64,000 nucleotides of DNA. It comes from Nitrospirota bacterium. GTDB taxonomy: Bacteria > Nitrospirota > UBA9217. The notes under the pieces are model-generated. The model ran no database searches and had not been told where the DNA came from. It was given only the letters and a program-made list of their open reading frames with translations. The stretch covers positions 124,001 to 188,000 of the forward strand of contig JALNZF010000006.1 of assembly GCA_023229435.1 (NCBI GenBank). Direction: 5' to 3'. Below, piece by piece: positions 7,649-16,130 of the stretch (positions are counted from its first letter, which is position 1; the number at the start of each line of letters is the position of its first letter). The position numbers were made by a program, and so were the translations under genes.

Positions 7649-8218
7649 ATGAAAAAGAAGATCGGGAACCAGAACGTGCTCTATCCCATGCCGGTGACGA
7701 TCGTGGGGGCGCTTGTGAACGGGAAGGTGAACTTTCTGAACGTCGCCCACGTCGGTATCCTGAATGCCGGAGCGCCCCATCTTATTTCACTCGGCATGGG
7801 AAAGGTGCACTACACCAACGCAGGCATCAGGGAAAACAAAACCTTCAGCGTGAACATTCTTTCGCAGGACAGGATGGTGGAGATGGATCATGTGGGCCTG
7901 GTCTCGGGCAGCAAGACCGACAAGTCGGATGTCTTTGATTCGTTCTTCGGCGAGTTAAAGACCGCTCCGCTTATCCAGAATTGCCCGCTTTCCATGGAAT
8001 GCAGGCTCCATGATATCTATGAAACCGCGACGCACGATCTATTCATCGGCGAGATCGTGGCCACGTATGCAGATGACGCCGTGCTCACCAACGACAAGGT
8101 GGACCTGACAAAGGTCAAGCCGCTCTTGTTTGACAGGAGCAGTATGATGTACTGGACCCTGGGGCAGGCAGTCGGCAAATGCTGGAGCGTGGGAAAGCAG
8201 TATAAAAAACCGGAATAA
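7649..8218 (+). CDS. Flavoredoxin / flavin reductase-like FMN-binding protein
   Basis: The 189-residue protein has the FMN-binding split-barrel fold of flavin reductases and flavoredoxins. The N-terminal YPMPVTIVGALVNGKVNFLN is the usual opening strand pair, and NAGIRENKTFSVNILS is the typical flavin-contact region; the C-terminal half includes HDLFIGEIVATYAD. Relatives reduce flavin with NAD(P)H or carry electrons in anaerobes. The start at 7649 has gagggggaacgc upstream and lies 20 bp after the DJ-1-type gene, so the two are probably one transcription unit. Its electron partner cannot be read from the sequence. Confidence 0.88.
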   Translation: MKKKIGNQNVLYPMPVTIVGALVNGKVNFLNVAHVGILNAGAPHLISLGMGKVHYTNAGIRENKTFSVNILSQDRMVEMDHVGLVSGSKTDKSDVFDSFFGELKTAPLIQNCPLSMECRLHDIYETATHDLFIGEIVATYADDAVLTNDKVDLTKVKPLLFDRSSMMYWTLGQAVGKCWSVGKQYKKPE

Positions 8219-8295
8219 CATCCGAGCTCGATGCGTATCCCGGAGCAATGTTATTTCCCGGTTCGATGAAGCCTGGCAACTCGATGGGCCGCTCC

Positions 8296-8356
8296 TGCAC
8301 CGTCATTCCGAACTTGACCCGGAATCCAGGGTATCTTTTTTTCTAGATTCCCGTGA
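8296..8356. repeat. Degenerate copy of the 'CGTCATTCCCG' repeat
   Basis: The run ccgtcattccgaacttgacc and then ggaatccaggg, followed by tctagattcccgtgag, is a decayed member of the family at 6291-6320. It occupies part of the 219-bp gap between the flavoredoxin and phosphoesterase genes; nothing else is visible in the gap. Confidence 0.4.
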
Positions 8357-8437
8357 GACAGACGCATCCCCCTCCCAAGAGATTTGCTACAATAGAGTGA
8401 GAACACTTCACCGTCCTTTGATCGGGAAGGGTGTACT

Positions 8438-9172
8438 ATGCGCATTGCCGTCATTGCTGATATCCATGCGAACCTCGAAGCGCTGCAGGCTGTTCTGGGC
8501 AGGATCGCCGAGCTCGCCGTCGATGAGATCGTCTGCCTCGGCGATATCGTGGGGTACCATGCGAACCCCAATGAGTGTGTTGATATCATTCGAAGCCGGA
8601 AGATCGTGAGCGTGCTCGGGAACCACGATGCCTGCGCATCGGGACTGGAAAACCCCTACCGTTTCAACGCGCATGCGTGGGCCGCGGTTATCTGGACCCG
8701 CGAACACCTGACCGAAGGGAATAGATCGTTTCTCCGGAATCTGCCGCGTGAAATGAGGGTGCACGATTTTTATCTCATGCACGGGTCGATCCATGACACC
8801 AACCGATACCTTCTGTCCCGGGCTGATGCCGTTGACAATTTTCAATTGCTTGCGGGATTGCCCGGCGCCCTGAAACTCGGCTTCTTCGGACATACGCACG
8901 TGGGAACGGCATTCATCGATCACCAGGGCAGCATTTCAAACGATCTCTCATCCGAACTTTCGCTGTCGCCGGGAACGCGTTATCTGATCAATCCCGGCAG
9001 CGTGGGGCAGCCGCGCGACGACGACCCCCGGGCTTCTTTCCTTGTTTACGATCGCGATGAGCGCACCATGCTGTTCTTCAGAGTGGAGTACGATATCAAG
9101 GCGTGTCAGGACAAGATCGTACGAGCGGGACTGCCGCCGCAGCTTGCGTGGCGGCTTGACCAGGGACAGTAA
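8438..9172 (+). CDS. Calcineurin-like metallophosphoesterase (YfcE/MJ0936-type)
   Basis: The 244-residue protein has the complete metallophosphoesterase motif set: ADIHAN for D-x-H, CLGDIVGY for GD, SVLGNHDA for GNHD, a histidine in LMHGS and FGHTHVG for GHxH. These residues hold a binuclear metal centre that cleaves phosphomonoesters or diesters. The last part includes NPGSVGQPRD, common to this subfamily. The substrate is unknown; relatives act on artificial phosphodiesters or cyclic nucleotides. It starts after gggaagggtgtact and stands alone, with a family A repeat downstream. Confidence 0.9.
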   Translation: MRIAVIADIHANLEALQAVLGRIAELAVDEIVCLGDIVGYHANPNECVDIIRSRKIVSVLGNHDACASGLENPYRFNAHAWAAVIWTREHLTEGNRSFLRNLPREMRVHDFYLMHGSIHDTNRYLLSRADAVDNFQLLAGLPGALKLGFFGHTHVGTAFIDHQGSISNDLSSELSLSPGTRYLINPGSVGQPRDDDPRASFLVYDRDERTMLFFRVEYDIKACQDKIVRAGLPPQLAWRLDQGQ

Positions 9173-9270
9173 GTGATCGATCAGGAGCTCCGGAGTAAGT
9201 CGTGTTCAGGTGAACTGAAGAAGTATGGGGAAAGCGCCTGGTTCAACGGAAGAGGTTTTCCTATCGGATG

Positions 9271-9400
9271 AGCCTTTAGCAAAAGTATTGTTCATGGTTC
9301 GACAGGCTCACCACGAACGGAAATATCCCGGAGTATTCAGTGCACCACTGTTCACCCTGAGCTTGTCGAAGGGTCATACATGGACTTTTGCAAGAGGCTT
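9271..9400. repeat. Large palindromic element family A, copy 2
   Basis: Outer arms agcctttagcaaaagt (9271-9286) and acttttgcaagaggctt (9384-9400) enclose inner arms ggttcgacaggctcaccacg (from 9296) and gttcaccctgagcttgtcg (from 9350). The element at 27310-27441 matches this one along nearly its entire length, including the spacer words aaatatccc and attcagtgcacc. The 330-bp gap between the phosphoesterase and the next gene is mostly this element, and the open frame across it is not a gene. Confidence 0.8.
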
Positions 9401-9502
9401 GGAGCATAAAATAGTTTTTGCGTCGTTAACTAAAGTATGATATTATTGCGCCATTGCTTACTGTTTGAGGCAGGTCACATAAACCTTTTCAAAGGGGTAC
9501 TC

Positions 9503-10201
9503 ATGAAAAAAATACTGGTCACCGATAAAGTTATGACGATCATTGAGAAGGAAAAAAACTTTCTTCACCGGGAGGGCATCAAGCTGATCACGGCAGCGAC
9601 GAACGACGAGGTACTGTCCATCCACCTTACGGAGAGGGTTGATATCATTATCGCAGACCTCCCTACGCCCGGGATGAAGATCGAAGAGCTTTGTTCCACG
9701 ATACGGTCGGACAAGGCATTTAGCAGGGTATCGATGATCATTCTTTGTCCGGACAACGCGGCGGACATCCAGAGATGCGCACAGTGTAAAGCGAACGCGG
9801 TTCTCATGCTGCCGCTGGACCCCGCCCAACTCCTCGAGAAAGTGCGGCAGCTCATGGATATTTCCTGGAGGGAGTCGTACCGTGTTCTCGTGAGTGTGAG
9901 TGTCTCGGGGAGCAGCAAGGAAAGAACATTCTTCTGCCGTTCGGGAAATATCAGCATAACAGGGATGCTTATCGAAACGGAAAAGAACTTCGAAAAAGGG
10001 GACAAGCTGGCATGCTCGTTCTTTCTCCCCGATTCAGCGCAGATAAAAACAAACGGAGAGATCGTCAGGGTCATCAAGCAGGTTGCGGGTTCGAAGACCT
10101 CTCAGTACGGCATTAAATTTTCTTTGCTTCCTGCCGAGGCAAGGTCCGCTATCGAGGTCTTTGTCGAACGGAAGTCCCAGGTCAGTACGTCCAGGAGGTG
10201 A
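9503..10201 (+). CDS. Degenerate receiver domain + PilZ domain protein
   Basis: This 232-residue protein has a receiver-like domain (about 1-120) and a PilZ domain (about 125-225). The putative phosphoacceptor aspartate is in DIIIADLPTPGM, but the lysine usually found before the last proline is replaced (VLMLPLDPAQ), and the N-terminal acidic pair is reduced to a single aspartate (LVTDKVM). Phosphorylation is therefore doubtful. The PilZ motifs are degenerate: RESYR for RxxxR and GNISITGMLIET for N-x-S-x-x-G. The start at 9503 follows aaaggggtactc. A similar receiver-PilZ protein is encoded at 10915-11652 on the other strand. It is probably a c-di-GMP-responsive adaptor. Confidence 0.8.
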   Translation: MKKILVTDKVMTIIEKEKNFLHREGIKLITAATNDEVLSIHLTERVDIIIADLPTPGMKIEELCSTIRSDKAFSRVSMIILCPDNAADIQRCAQCKANAVLMLPLDPAQLLEKVRQLMDISWRESYRVLVSVSVSGSSKERTFFCRSGNISITGMLIETEKNFEKGDKLACSFFLPDSAQIKTNGEIVRVIKQVAGSKTSQYGIKFSLLPAEARSAIEVFVERKSQVSTSRR

Positions 10202-10227
10202 CCTCCCTGCGGCCCGGGGTCATGCAT

Positions 10228-10425
10228 TTACTCGATCGTGATTGCGCGATAGGGGCAGATGGTCGGCACGTCTTTATGTTCCTCGAAACGGAACTTCGTG
10301 TAGTCAATGATCCAAGCCTTTTCGTCCCTGATCTCGAAGAGCATCGGGTACACTTCGGCGCACGCCCCGCAACCGGCGCATAAACCGTAATCAATGTTCA
10401 GGGTAAGGATAGGGTCGCTTTTCAT
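10228..10425 (-). CDS. Single-cluster 4Fe-4S ferredoxin
   Basis: This 65-residue protein has the CxxCxxC signature CAGCGACAEVYP and a distal cysteine in TICPYRAI, giving the four ligands of one [4Fe-4S] cluster. It resembles the short monocluster ferredoxins of anaerobes, where YP replaces the CP of two-cluster types. It should be a soluble cytoplasmic one-electron carrier. It lies 43 bp after a DUF2249 gene on the same strand and is probably co-transcribed with it. The ribosome site is weak. Confidence 0.85.
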   Translation of the reverse strand: MKSDPILTLNIDYGLCAGCGACAEVYPMLFEIRDEKAWIIDYTKFRFEEHKDVPTICPYRAITIE

Positions 10426-10468
10426 CGATAGAGAGATGCCGGAGGGAAAAGCCCCCGGCTGTTCACGC

Positions 10469-10696
10469 TCACTTTTTTGAGATCTTAACCTTCCAGGTTA
10501 TCGGTCCCTGTTCCAGATACTCCCATCCGAAGAGCCCTTCCCGCTCATGCAGGAATGAATAGTAGAGCGGTTTTGGGTCATGGTCATTGGTCAGAAGGAA
10601 TGCCGCGCCCTTCTCGAGTTCATCAAAGGTCCTGAAGATCACGGGATGCCGGTCCCGGGGGATGATCGTTGTAACATCCAGCTCTTTTAACATCAT
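10469..10696 (-). CDS. DUF2249 family protein
   Basis: The 75-residue protein matches DUF2249: an opening LDVTTIIPRDRHPVIF, a conserved NDHDPKPLYYSF and a terminal GPITWKVKI. The family is small and soluble and is often found near nitrogen oxide and redox genes; its biochemistry is not established. Reading on the minus strand, aaggggaggtgaact precedes the ATG. A second ATG follows at once, so the start is uncertain by one codon. It is upstream of the ferredoxin gene, which suggests a redox role. Confidence 0.82.
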   Translation of the reverse strand: MMLKELDVTTIIPRDRHPVIFRTFDELEKGAAFLLTNDHDPKPLYYSFLHEREGLFGWEYLEQGPITWKVKISKK

Positions 10697-10914
10697 AGTT
10701 CACCTCCCCTTGTTATTTCATCACTTCTCGTATGATGGTAATCTATACTACATGCCCGGGGTTTGCTATGACCCATATCATACCCATAATGAACTAATCA
10801 ACGGGAGGCGTACTTGCCATGGTTTAGACAGGTCTTGAAAGATGAGAAGTCGTCACACAAGCATACGAACCATCAGGGTGTCCCCAAAGGGACCCGGCGC
10901 TGATGATTGTTTAA

Positions 10915-11652
10915 TTAAGAACCTATCGGTCCTTGCTGTCCGATACCTTCCTGAACCCGTTCGAGAATGAAAGCCTTGATCAAAGTCCTGTCCTCGGGGC
11001 TGACCTTGGTGAACTTCAGTCCAACGCCGGGCTCCTTGAACGGCCCCTCATTGAACGAAGTAACGTACAGGACGACTGCCTCGAGCTGTATTGCCCTGCC
11101 TTTGATGTCGAAGGTTACCGCAACGCGGGTATTCACCGGCCGGGGCGCGAGGGTCCTGAAGAACATCCCGTACTCTGAAAGGACCGTGACATATCCTTCA
11201 TCCCGGGCGAGATCGTCTTCCAGGTTCGCCATCAAATAGGTGGCTACCCGTATGTTTCGGCGCGGGCCCCGATGGATGACCTCCTCGACGATCCGGTAGA
11301 ACTCTTCAATATTGATTGGTTTTCTGAGAAAGGCGACGAATTCCCCGTGGCGGGCCCGATCTTCGAGCGCCCGGTCGGGCGATGACGACAGGAGAATGAG
11401 CGGGACGTCCGAAAAGCGAGGTTCTTTCTTGATTCGCGAGAGAATCTCGGCGCCTGTCTGGCCCGCTTCGGAGACGACAGCGGCCGGCGGCGCCACGCAC
11501 ATGAACTCGATCGCCTCCGCGGCAGAGTGCGCGGTGAAGATGTTGCAGCCGAACCGCTGGAGCAGCATGCTCGTAGAAAAACGGTCGTCGACATTGGAGT
11601 CCACAACCAGGACAAAACGTTTGTTCTTCTCCTCAGGATTTGTCACCGCCAT
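10915..11652 (-). CDS. Receiver domain + PilZ domain protein
   Basis: This 245-residue protein has an N-terminal receiver-like domain with the acidic residues in LVVDSNVDDR, but the expected phosphoacceptor site reads VVSEAGQTGA, where glutamate replaces aspartate. The lysine is kept in FLRKPIN. A constitutively active-like or phosphorylation-independent receiver is therefore possible. Residues about 140-235 form a PilZ domain with RRNIR for RxxxR, but the D/NxSxxG motif is poorly kept (VLSEYGMFF). The start at 11652 has acaaggagggatggaac upstream; an upstream in-frame ATG lacks this. It is paralogous in design to the product of 9503-10201. Confidence 0.8.
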   Translation of the reverse strand: MAVTNPEEKNKRFVLVVDSNVDDRFSTSMLLQRFGCNIFTAHSAAEAIEFMCVAPPAAVVSEAGQTGAEILSRIKKEPRFSDVPLILLSSSPDRALEDRARHGEFVAFLRKPINIEEFYRIVEEVIHRGPRRNIRVATYLMANLEDDLARDEGYVTVLSEYGMFFRTLAPRPVNTRVAVTFDIKGRAIQLEAVVLYVTSFNEGPFKEPGVGLKFTKVSPEDRTLIKAFILERVQEGIGQQGPIGS

Positions 11653-11794
11653 GTTCCATCCCTCCTTGTGTTCGCAGCAGTACAAGACAGGGTGCCGCCG
11701 CACCCTCTTCGCGCACCAGGTGACAGTATGCGTGCTATCCGGAAAAAACTGAGCTTACCGCCTTCAGGCGCGTCCGGATCAGAAAATGTTCATT

Positions 11795-12328
11795 TCACCT
11801 GATGATCGAGACGCGCGCTGCCTGCGGACCCTCTTTCCCCTGCTCCTCGATGAACGTCACTTCGACCCCTAATTTCAACTGGCTGAAGTCGTCATTGAGA
11901 ACGCTGTTGCGGTGAAAATAAATCTCGCGAAGGTCAGATGTGATGATGAAGCCATACGACTGGTCGGGAATGATCCTGATGATGCGGCCGGATGGAGGCG
12001 CCTCATGGGTCTTCACCTCACCCCGCTTCCGGCGGGCGTGCTCCTCAAGCCACCTGGTGGCGGTGTTGAAGGCATCACGGACCGCGACATACGGATCTTC
12101 ATTTTCTTCGCGGGTTACCGCCAGTTCCTTGCCGGGCGCGGTGATATCGATATGAACGCTGAAAAGTTTACCCTGATGCTGCCGGCGCTGCGATTCCTCG
12201 ACCACGACCCGGCAGCTCATGATCCTGTCGTAATATCTGTCCAGCTTGGCCGCTTTCTCATTGATCTTCGCCTCAATAGCCTCGGAATGCGGCATGTTTC
12301 GAAAGGTGATCTGCAAGGGAATTTTCAT
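11795..12328 (-). CDS. Ribosome hibernation factor (HPF/RaiA) fused to cold-shock domain
   Basis: Residues about 1-105 match the HPF/RaiA (sigma-54 modulation) domain: an opening PLQITFRNMPHSEAIEAKI, a central YYDRIMSCRVVVEE and the NTATRWLEEHARRKRG helix. Residues about 112-175 form an OB-fold cold-shock domain with SYGFIITSDLREIYFHRNSV, which matches the RNP1 and RNP2 pattern (GFI, YFH), and a terminal GPQAARVSI. HPF proteins bind the 30S decoding region and shut down ribosomes in slow growth; the cold-shock domain should add RNA binding. Most HPF proteins carry no such domain, though the fusion is known in some lineages. A ctggaggataaacc ribosome site precedes the ATG. Confidence 0.88.
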   Translation of the reverse strand: MKIPLQITFRNMPHSEAIEAKINEKAAKLDRYYDRIMSCRVVVEESQRRQHQGKLFSVHIDITAPGKELAVTREENEDPYVAVRDAFNTATRWLEEHARRKRGEVKTHEAPPSGRIIRIIPDQSYGFIITSDLREIYFHRNSVLNDDFSQLKLGVEVTFIEEQGKEGPQAARVSIIR

Positions 12329-12606
12329 GGTTTATCCTCCAGTGCGCGGTATCCGGCATTTGTGCGTCCCTGATTCAACCGTAGCACAAAGTATATTGAG
12401 TGTCAAATTCCGCTCTCCATCTTCATCCGTGAACGGGTAATGGCAGCAGCCATACCGCATTTCCCGCGATACTTTTTCCCCTCATCAGTGAAGAGGTTCC
12501 CGGTTGACCATGGATTGATACGTGTTGTTTTTAATATTGATTTTATGATATAGTTACCCTCGTGAATGGCGGGTATCATCGATAGGAAATTTGGAGGCAA
12601 CCTGTT

Positions 12607-13290
12607 TTGCGGATCAAGAGGGAACATACGCGGTTCGATCTCATCGATATACAGGGCAAGATGACCCTGGTCAACAAGGTAGAGCTCGTTGACATCAGTC
12701 TTGGCGGAGTTGGATTGAAAGTAGACAAGCGCTTAGAGGTCGGCAGGGAATATCTGATCAGACTTGGAGACAAGGAGCATGGTCTCGATGTGAGGGGCGT
12801 CATCGTGCGTTTTACCTTGATTGGATCGGAAGCGGGGGCAGATGGAGAAAGTGTTTTAATATACTCGGCAGGTATGAAATTCAAGGCGGGCTCGGAAGAC
12901 AAGATCACCGCTTTTCTCAATTCCGTTGAGCATCGTACAAAAGAGGAAACTTCGCCGATGGCTGAGCGGAGGCTCGATGCACGGTTCCAGATCAACGCTC
13001 CCCGGGAAAAGATCATGGTCTTTCCCTCAAATTTCAGGGTGAAAGACATCACCTCCGGCAGCATGCTTATCCATTCTGATCAGCCCCTGCAAAAGGAAAG
13101 CATGGTCCCGATAGAATTGTATCTCAACGAGGATGATCATCTTAATCTTATGGGAAAGGTCTTTTCAAGCCGAAAAATGGAGGACAGGGAGCCGGCCACC
13201 TATGAAATAGAGATGACATACGCTGATCTGGCGGAGAAGGACCAGGCACTGCTTCAGAAGATCAAGGACTACCTGGCAACGCAACACTAG
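12607..13290 (+). CDS. Tandem PilZ-domain protein
   Basis: The 227-residue protein contains two PilZ-like domains. The first (about 1-110) has KREHTRFDL and DISLGGVGLKV, close to RxxxR and DxSxxG. The second (about 115-225) has AERRLDARFQI and VKDITSGSMLIHS. Such tandem proteins resemble YcgR-type receptors, but no separate flagellar brake domain is evident. The start is a TTG at 12607 with tttggaggcaacc upstream; no ATG is available nearby. The upstream gap (12329-12606) contains no recognisable gene. It is the fourth PilZ protein in 8 kb. Confidence 0.78.
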   Translation: MRIKREHTRFDLIDIQGKMTLVNKVELVDISLGGVGLKVDKRLEVGREYLIRLGDKEHGLDVRGVIVRFTLIGSEAGADGESVLIYSAGMKFKAGSEDKITAFLNSVEHRTKEETSPMAERRLDARFQINAPREKIMVFPSNFRVKDITSGSMLIHSDQPLQKESMVPIELYLNEDDHLNLMGKVFSSRKMEDREPATYEIEMTYADLAEKDQALLQKIKDYLATQH

Positions 13291-13340
13291 TTCAGGAGAG
13301 GCCGGAAGATGGATGATGCAGAGAACAGGAGTGCCTCTGC

Positions 13341-13910
13341 TTACCTGAAGAGGACCGAAAAAGATATCTCAGGATATGTTTCGGCACAGGAGGAGTAAAC
13401 GGTCCTGTCGCAGCGCACGTGACTGGCATGAACCACGCCGACGCCGAAACAGGCGTTTCGCCCCGCTGAATAATACACTCCGGTACGTCCGCCGACCGTA
13501 TCGTTGTCCGGATTATTCTGGATAAACGTTCTTTGATAGAAGATCCCGGCGTAGGGATTGAACGGGCCGGCCGTGTTCAACACGAACCGTACCTGGGGAC
13601 TCACCCGCGTGATTCCCGGCGATGCTCCGAACCATGTCTCGGCGTCAAGCCCTACCTCGAGCCCGTCTGCAACGAAATAACCGCCTCCTATTCCCAAGAC
13701 CGAATAATTCCGGTCAAAGGCGGTGGCGCCTCCTGCGTGAATTGCAAGGCGCGCGCTTCCCTGGCTGAACGAAAATGAACCTGAGCCCGTCGCGGCATGG
13801 GCCAAGACCGGCAAGACCACCAGCATTGCCAGACACCAGCGAAGAAGTCTCAGCGTTCGGCGAACGGCAATAAATCGCTCTCTATTTTTCAACAGAAGCA
13901 CGAAGACCAT
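13341..13910 (-). CDS. Predicted outer-membrane beta-barrel protein
   Basis: The 189-residue product has an N-terminal signal peptide (RRTLRLLRWCLAMLVVLPVL then AHA, cleavage near residue 40) and then alternating strands rich in glycine and aromatics, such as YSVLGIGGGYFVADGLEVGL, with a terminal ISFSVLFR ending in an aromatic-basic residue. This fits a small OmpA/OmpX-like barrel. The start at 13910 has gcaggagaaacc upstream. It is the last gene of a minus-strand run after a response regulator, kinase and binding protein, so it may be a target or part of the same sensing pathway. Specific function unknown. Confidence 0.72.
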   Translation of the reverse strand: MVFVLLLKNRERFIAVRRTLRLLRWCLAMLVVLPVLAHAATGSGSFSFSQGSARLAIHAGGATAFDRNYSVLGIGGGYFVADGLEVGLDAETWFGASPGITRVSPQVRFVLNTAGPFNPYAGIFYQRTFIQNNPDNDTVGGRTGVYYSAGRNACFGVGVVHASHVRCDRTVYSSCAETYPEISFSVLFR

Positions 13911-13942
13911 GGTTTCTCCTGCAAGGATGGGACGCTGTTCAG

Positions 13943-14599
13943 TTATTCGCCGGATGGATTCCTTTCCCTTGTAAAATAATCGGGATATAATTTTTTGGCG
14001 CAATCCGAACATATTCCATGGCTGAACTCGGCATCAGTGTGTTCGCTGATATAGGCTTCTATCTGTGTCCAGGCGCCTTTATCATCGCGGATCTTTTTGC
14101 AGGAAGAGCAGATCGGCAGTATGCCGTGCAGAGTCTTAATCGTGGCGAGGGCCGATTGCAGATCGGCAATAAGTTTTTCGCACTCCTCCCGGTGCCGTTG
14201 CTGCTCTCTCGCGAGGTTGATCGTTGCCATGCATTTCTCCAGGCCTGAGAAGAGCTTTTCGTGGTCTATGGGCTTCAGCACATACCGGTCAATGCCGATG
14301 TCAATGGCATTCAGAAAATAGTTCGTATCATTATGGGCGGTGGTGACGAGAATCTGTGTTTTCTCGTCCAGCGCTTTTATCTCCCGGGCCATCGTGAGCC
14401 CGTCCATGACCGGCATCCTGATATCGGTGATGACAATGCCGGGCCGGTGCAGACGAAAGAGCTCCAGTCCCTCTTTCCCGTTTTCCGCCTGCAGAAGGGT
14501 TTGCACTCTTCTGCCGAGCGGCGCGCTTACGGCCGCCCTGGTCAATGCTTCATCCTCCACATACAACACCGCTACTTCCAGTTTATTCGCAAACGTCAT
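13943..14599 (-). CDS. Response regulator with C-terminal four-cysteine zinc-ribbon-like domain
   Basis: Residues about 8-125 are a receiver domain with acidic pair YVEDEALTR, phosphoacceptor in VITDIRMPVMDG, TTAH and the lysine in YVLKPID. A coiled-coil linker (about 130-160) leads to GILPICSSCKKIRDDKGAW and later HGICSDCAKKLYPDY. The two CxxC pairs suggest a metal site, and this module recurs at the C-terminus of signalling proteins in related bacteria; its role is unknown. There is no DNA-binding domain. The gene begins one base after the stop of the kinase gene, so the kinase at 14601-16112 is its natural partner. Confidence 0.88.
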   Translation of the reverse strand: MTFANKLEVAVLYVEDEALTRAAVSAPLGRRVQTLLQAENGKEGLELFRLHRPGIVITDIRMPVMDGLTMAREIKALDEKTQILVTTAHNDTNYFLNAIDIGIDRYVLKPIDHEKLFSGLEKCMATINLAREQQRHREECEKLIADLQSALATIKTLHGILPICSSCKKIRDDKGAWTQIEAYISEHTDAEFSHGICSDCAKKLYPDYFTRERNPSGE

Positions 14600-14600
14600 C

Positions 14601-16112
14601 TCACACCTCGATCCTGAATTCGGCCCCGCCGTCCACGTTGCGGGCGGTCAGCCGGCCGCCCATGTTATTTTCAATGATCACCTTCGACATGTACAACCCG
14701 ATCCCCGTACCCTGGCCTGGTTCCTTGGTCGAGAAATAGGGTTCAAAGATACGGTCCAGTATCCCGGCAGGGATGCCCCCGCCGTTGTCCGTCACCTTGA
14801 TCACGACCCGCTCTCCCGGAAGTTCAAAGTCAATTGCTATCATCCCCTTTACCCCCGGGCCCATCAGGCCATGCTCCCGGCACTCTAGAATCGCGTCCTT
14901 TGCGTTGTTGACAAGATTCAGAAATACCTGCTTCATCTCGTTCTCATACCCGAGTATCATCATTTCTTCGCAGGGAATAATGGGGGAGGTGAAGTCCTCG
15001 AAGGTCCGGTTATGGACATGGCACGTGATACGGTACGATATCCGATAAGTCAAAAGCTGGGAGGAAACCATGGTCAACACCTCCGCGGCCGCCTGTTTCA
15101 CATCAAAAGACTTCTTTGTTTTATCGGGATGGAAAAAGTCCCGGAAGTCGTCGATGGTTCTCGACATGAACTGGATCTGCTGCATGGCGTTCTTCACCGA
15201 ACGGTCAAGATACGTGCGGTCGAGTACGCCATATTCGCGGGCGTCCTTCAGGTCCTGGATGATCGCATTGACGGCGTTCAACGGCTGCCGCCACTGATGG
15301 GCGATGGCGTTAATCATCTCGCCCATGGCCGCCAGCCTGGACTGGTGGACAAGGATCCGCTCGGATTCCCGCCGCGCCTGTTCCGCCCTGAGCCGCTGCT
15401 CCGCCATGGTGTCGAAGGCGCGGGACACGTCGCCGACTTCGTCGCGGGAGGTCGACTTGATCCGATACTCGAGGTTGCCGGAGGCAACGGCCTGCATGCC
15501 TTTTTGCAGCGCCGTGAGCGAACCGGAAAAAGCGCGTATGATAAAAAAGGCCGTCGAGGGAACCGCCAGGGCGAGAATGACAAGGAACACGATGAAAAGC
15601 CGGCTCTGCCGCTCTGCATAGGCAACAGAGGAGTCGTGATTGATCGAGTGCAAACGCTCCACCTCGGCCATGATGATCTCCATCTCCTGGAGGAGGCGGC
15701 TTGTTATGCGATCGGCAAACTGCCGCGATCTCGCGCTTTTTTCTCGATCATGAAAGCCATGAGCGCTGAGCTGGGCGAAGAGATATAAGAGCGTTCTGTG
15801 GCCCCGCTTTATCAGGTCGAGGGTGTTCTTCTCTTTGTTGTCGCTGAACAAGGGGGCAACGGTCTCAAGCTGTTTTCCGATGTCGGTATGACGCTCCATC
15901 CATTGAACGTTAATGCGTTCCTCGCTATATACACGGTGCTCGAGCGTAAGCTCGTTGAGCAGTGACAGCTTCTTGGAGATATCGTCGGCGAGCTGTGCCT
16001 TGTCGTTCAGCCGGGCAATGACGATGGTATTGCGGTACTGGACCACGCCAAGGTTCAGGACCAGGACGATGGGAAGCACCGCGATAATGATCAGTTTATC
16101 TCTGATTTTCAT
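14601..16112 (-). CDS. Membrane sensor histidine kinase (HAMP, HisKA-like, HATPase)
   Basis: The 503-residue kinase has membrane segments at about 8-24 and 172-193, framing a helical periplasmic domain. A HAMP domain follows (LTALQKGMQAVASGNLEYRI). The phosphoacceptor is His272 in NAIAHQWRQPLNAV, an HWE-like variant common in environmental kinases. The ATPase core has NLVNNAKDAI (N box), TDNGGGIP (G1), FEPYFSTK (F) and GTGIGLYM (G2). All catalytic motifs are intact. It stands between the binding-protein gene and the response regulator, so it probably detects a periplasmic ligand presented by the lipoprotein. Confidence 0.9.
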   Translation of the reverse strand: MKIRDKLIIIAVLPIVLVLNLGVVQYRNTIVIARLNDKAQLADDISKKLSLLNELTLEHRVYSEERINVQWMERHTDIGKQLETVAPLFSDNKEKNTLDLIKRGHRTLLYLFAQLSAHGFHDREKSARSRQFADRITSRLLQEMEIIMAEVERLHSINHDSSVAYAERQSRLFIVFLVILALAVPSTAFFIIRAFSGSLTALQKGMQAVASGNLEYRIKSTSRDEVGDVSRAFDTMAEQRLRAEQARRESERILVHQSRLAAMGEMINAIAHQWRQPLNAVNAIIQDLKDAREYGVLDRTYLDRSVKNAMQQIQFMSRTIDDFRDFFHPDKTKKSFDVKQAAAEVLTMVSSQLLTYRISYRITCHVHNRTFEDFTSPIIPCEEMMILGYENEMKQVFLNLVNNAKDAILECREHGLMGPGVKGMIAIDFELPGERVVIKVTDNGGGIPAGILDRIFEPYFSTKEPGQGTGIGLYMSKVIIENNMGGRLTARNVDGGAEFRIEV

Positions 16113-16130
16113 TCCTGTCTCGAGCTCACA

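Noticed and set aside
9225..9440. Open frame with an ATG across the gap after the phosphoesterase gene
   Set aside because: It reads through the family A palindromic element (9271-9400), has no ribosome site and no family resemblance.
10869..10905. Hairpin with ggtgtcccc/gggaccc and catcag/ctgatg after the receiver-PilZ gene as a terminator
   Set aside because: No T-run follows on either strand, so I do not call it a terminator.
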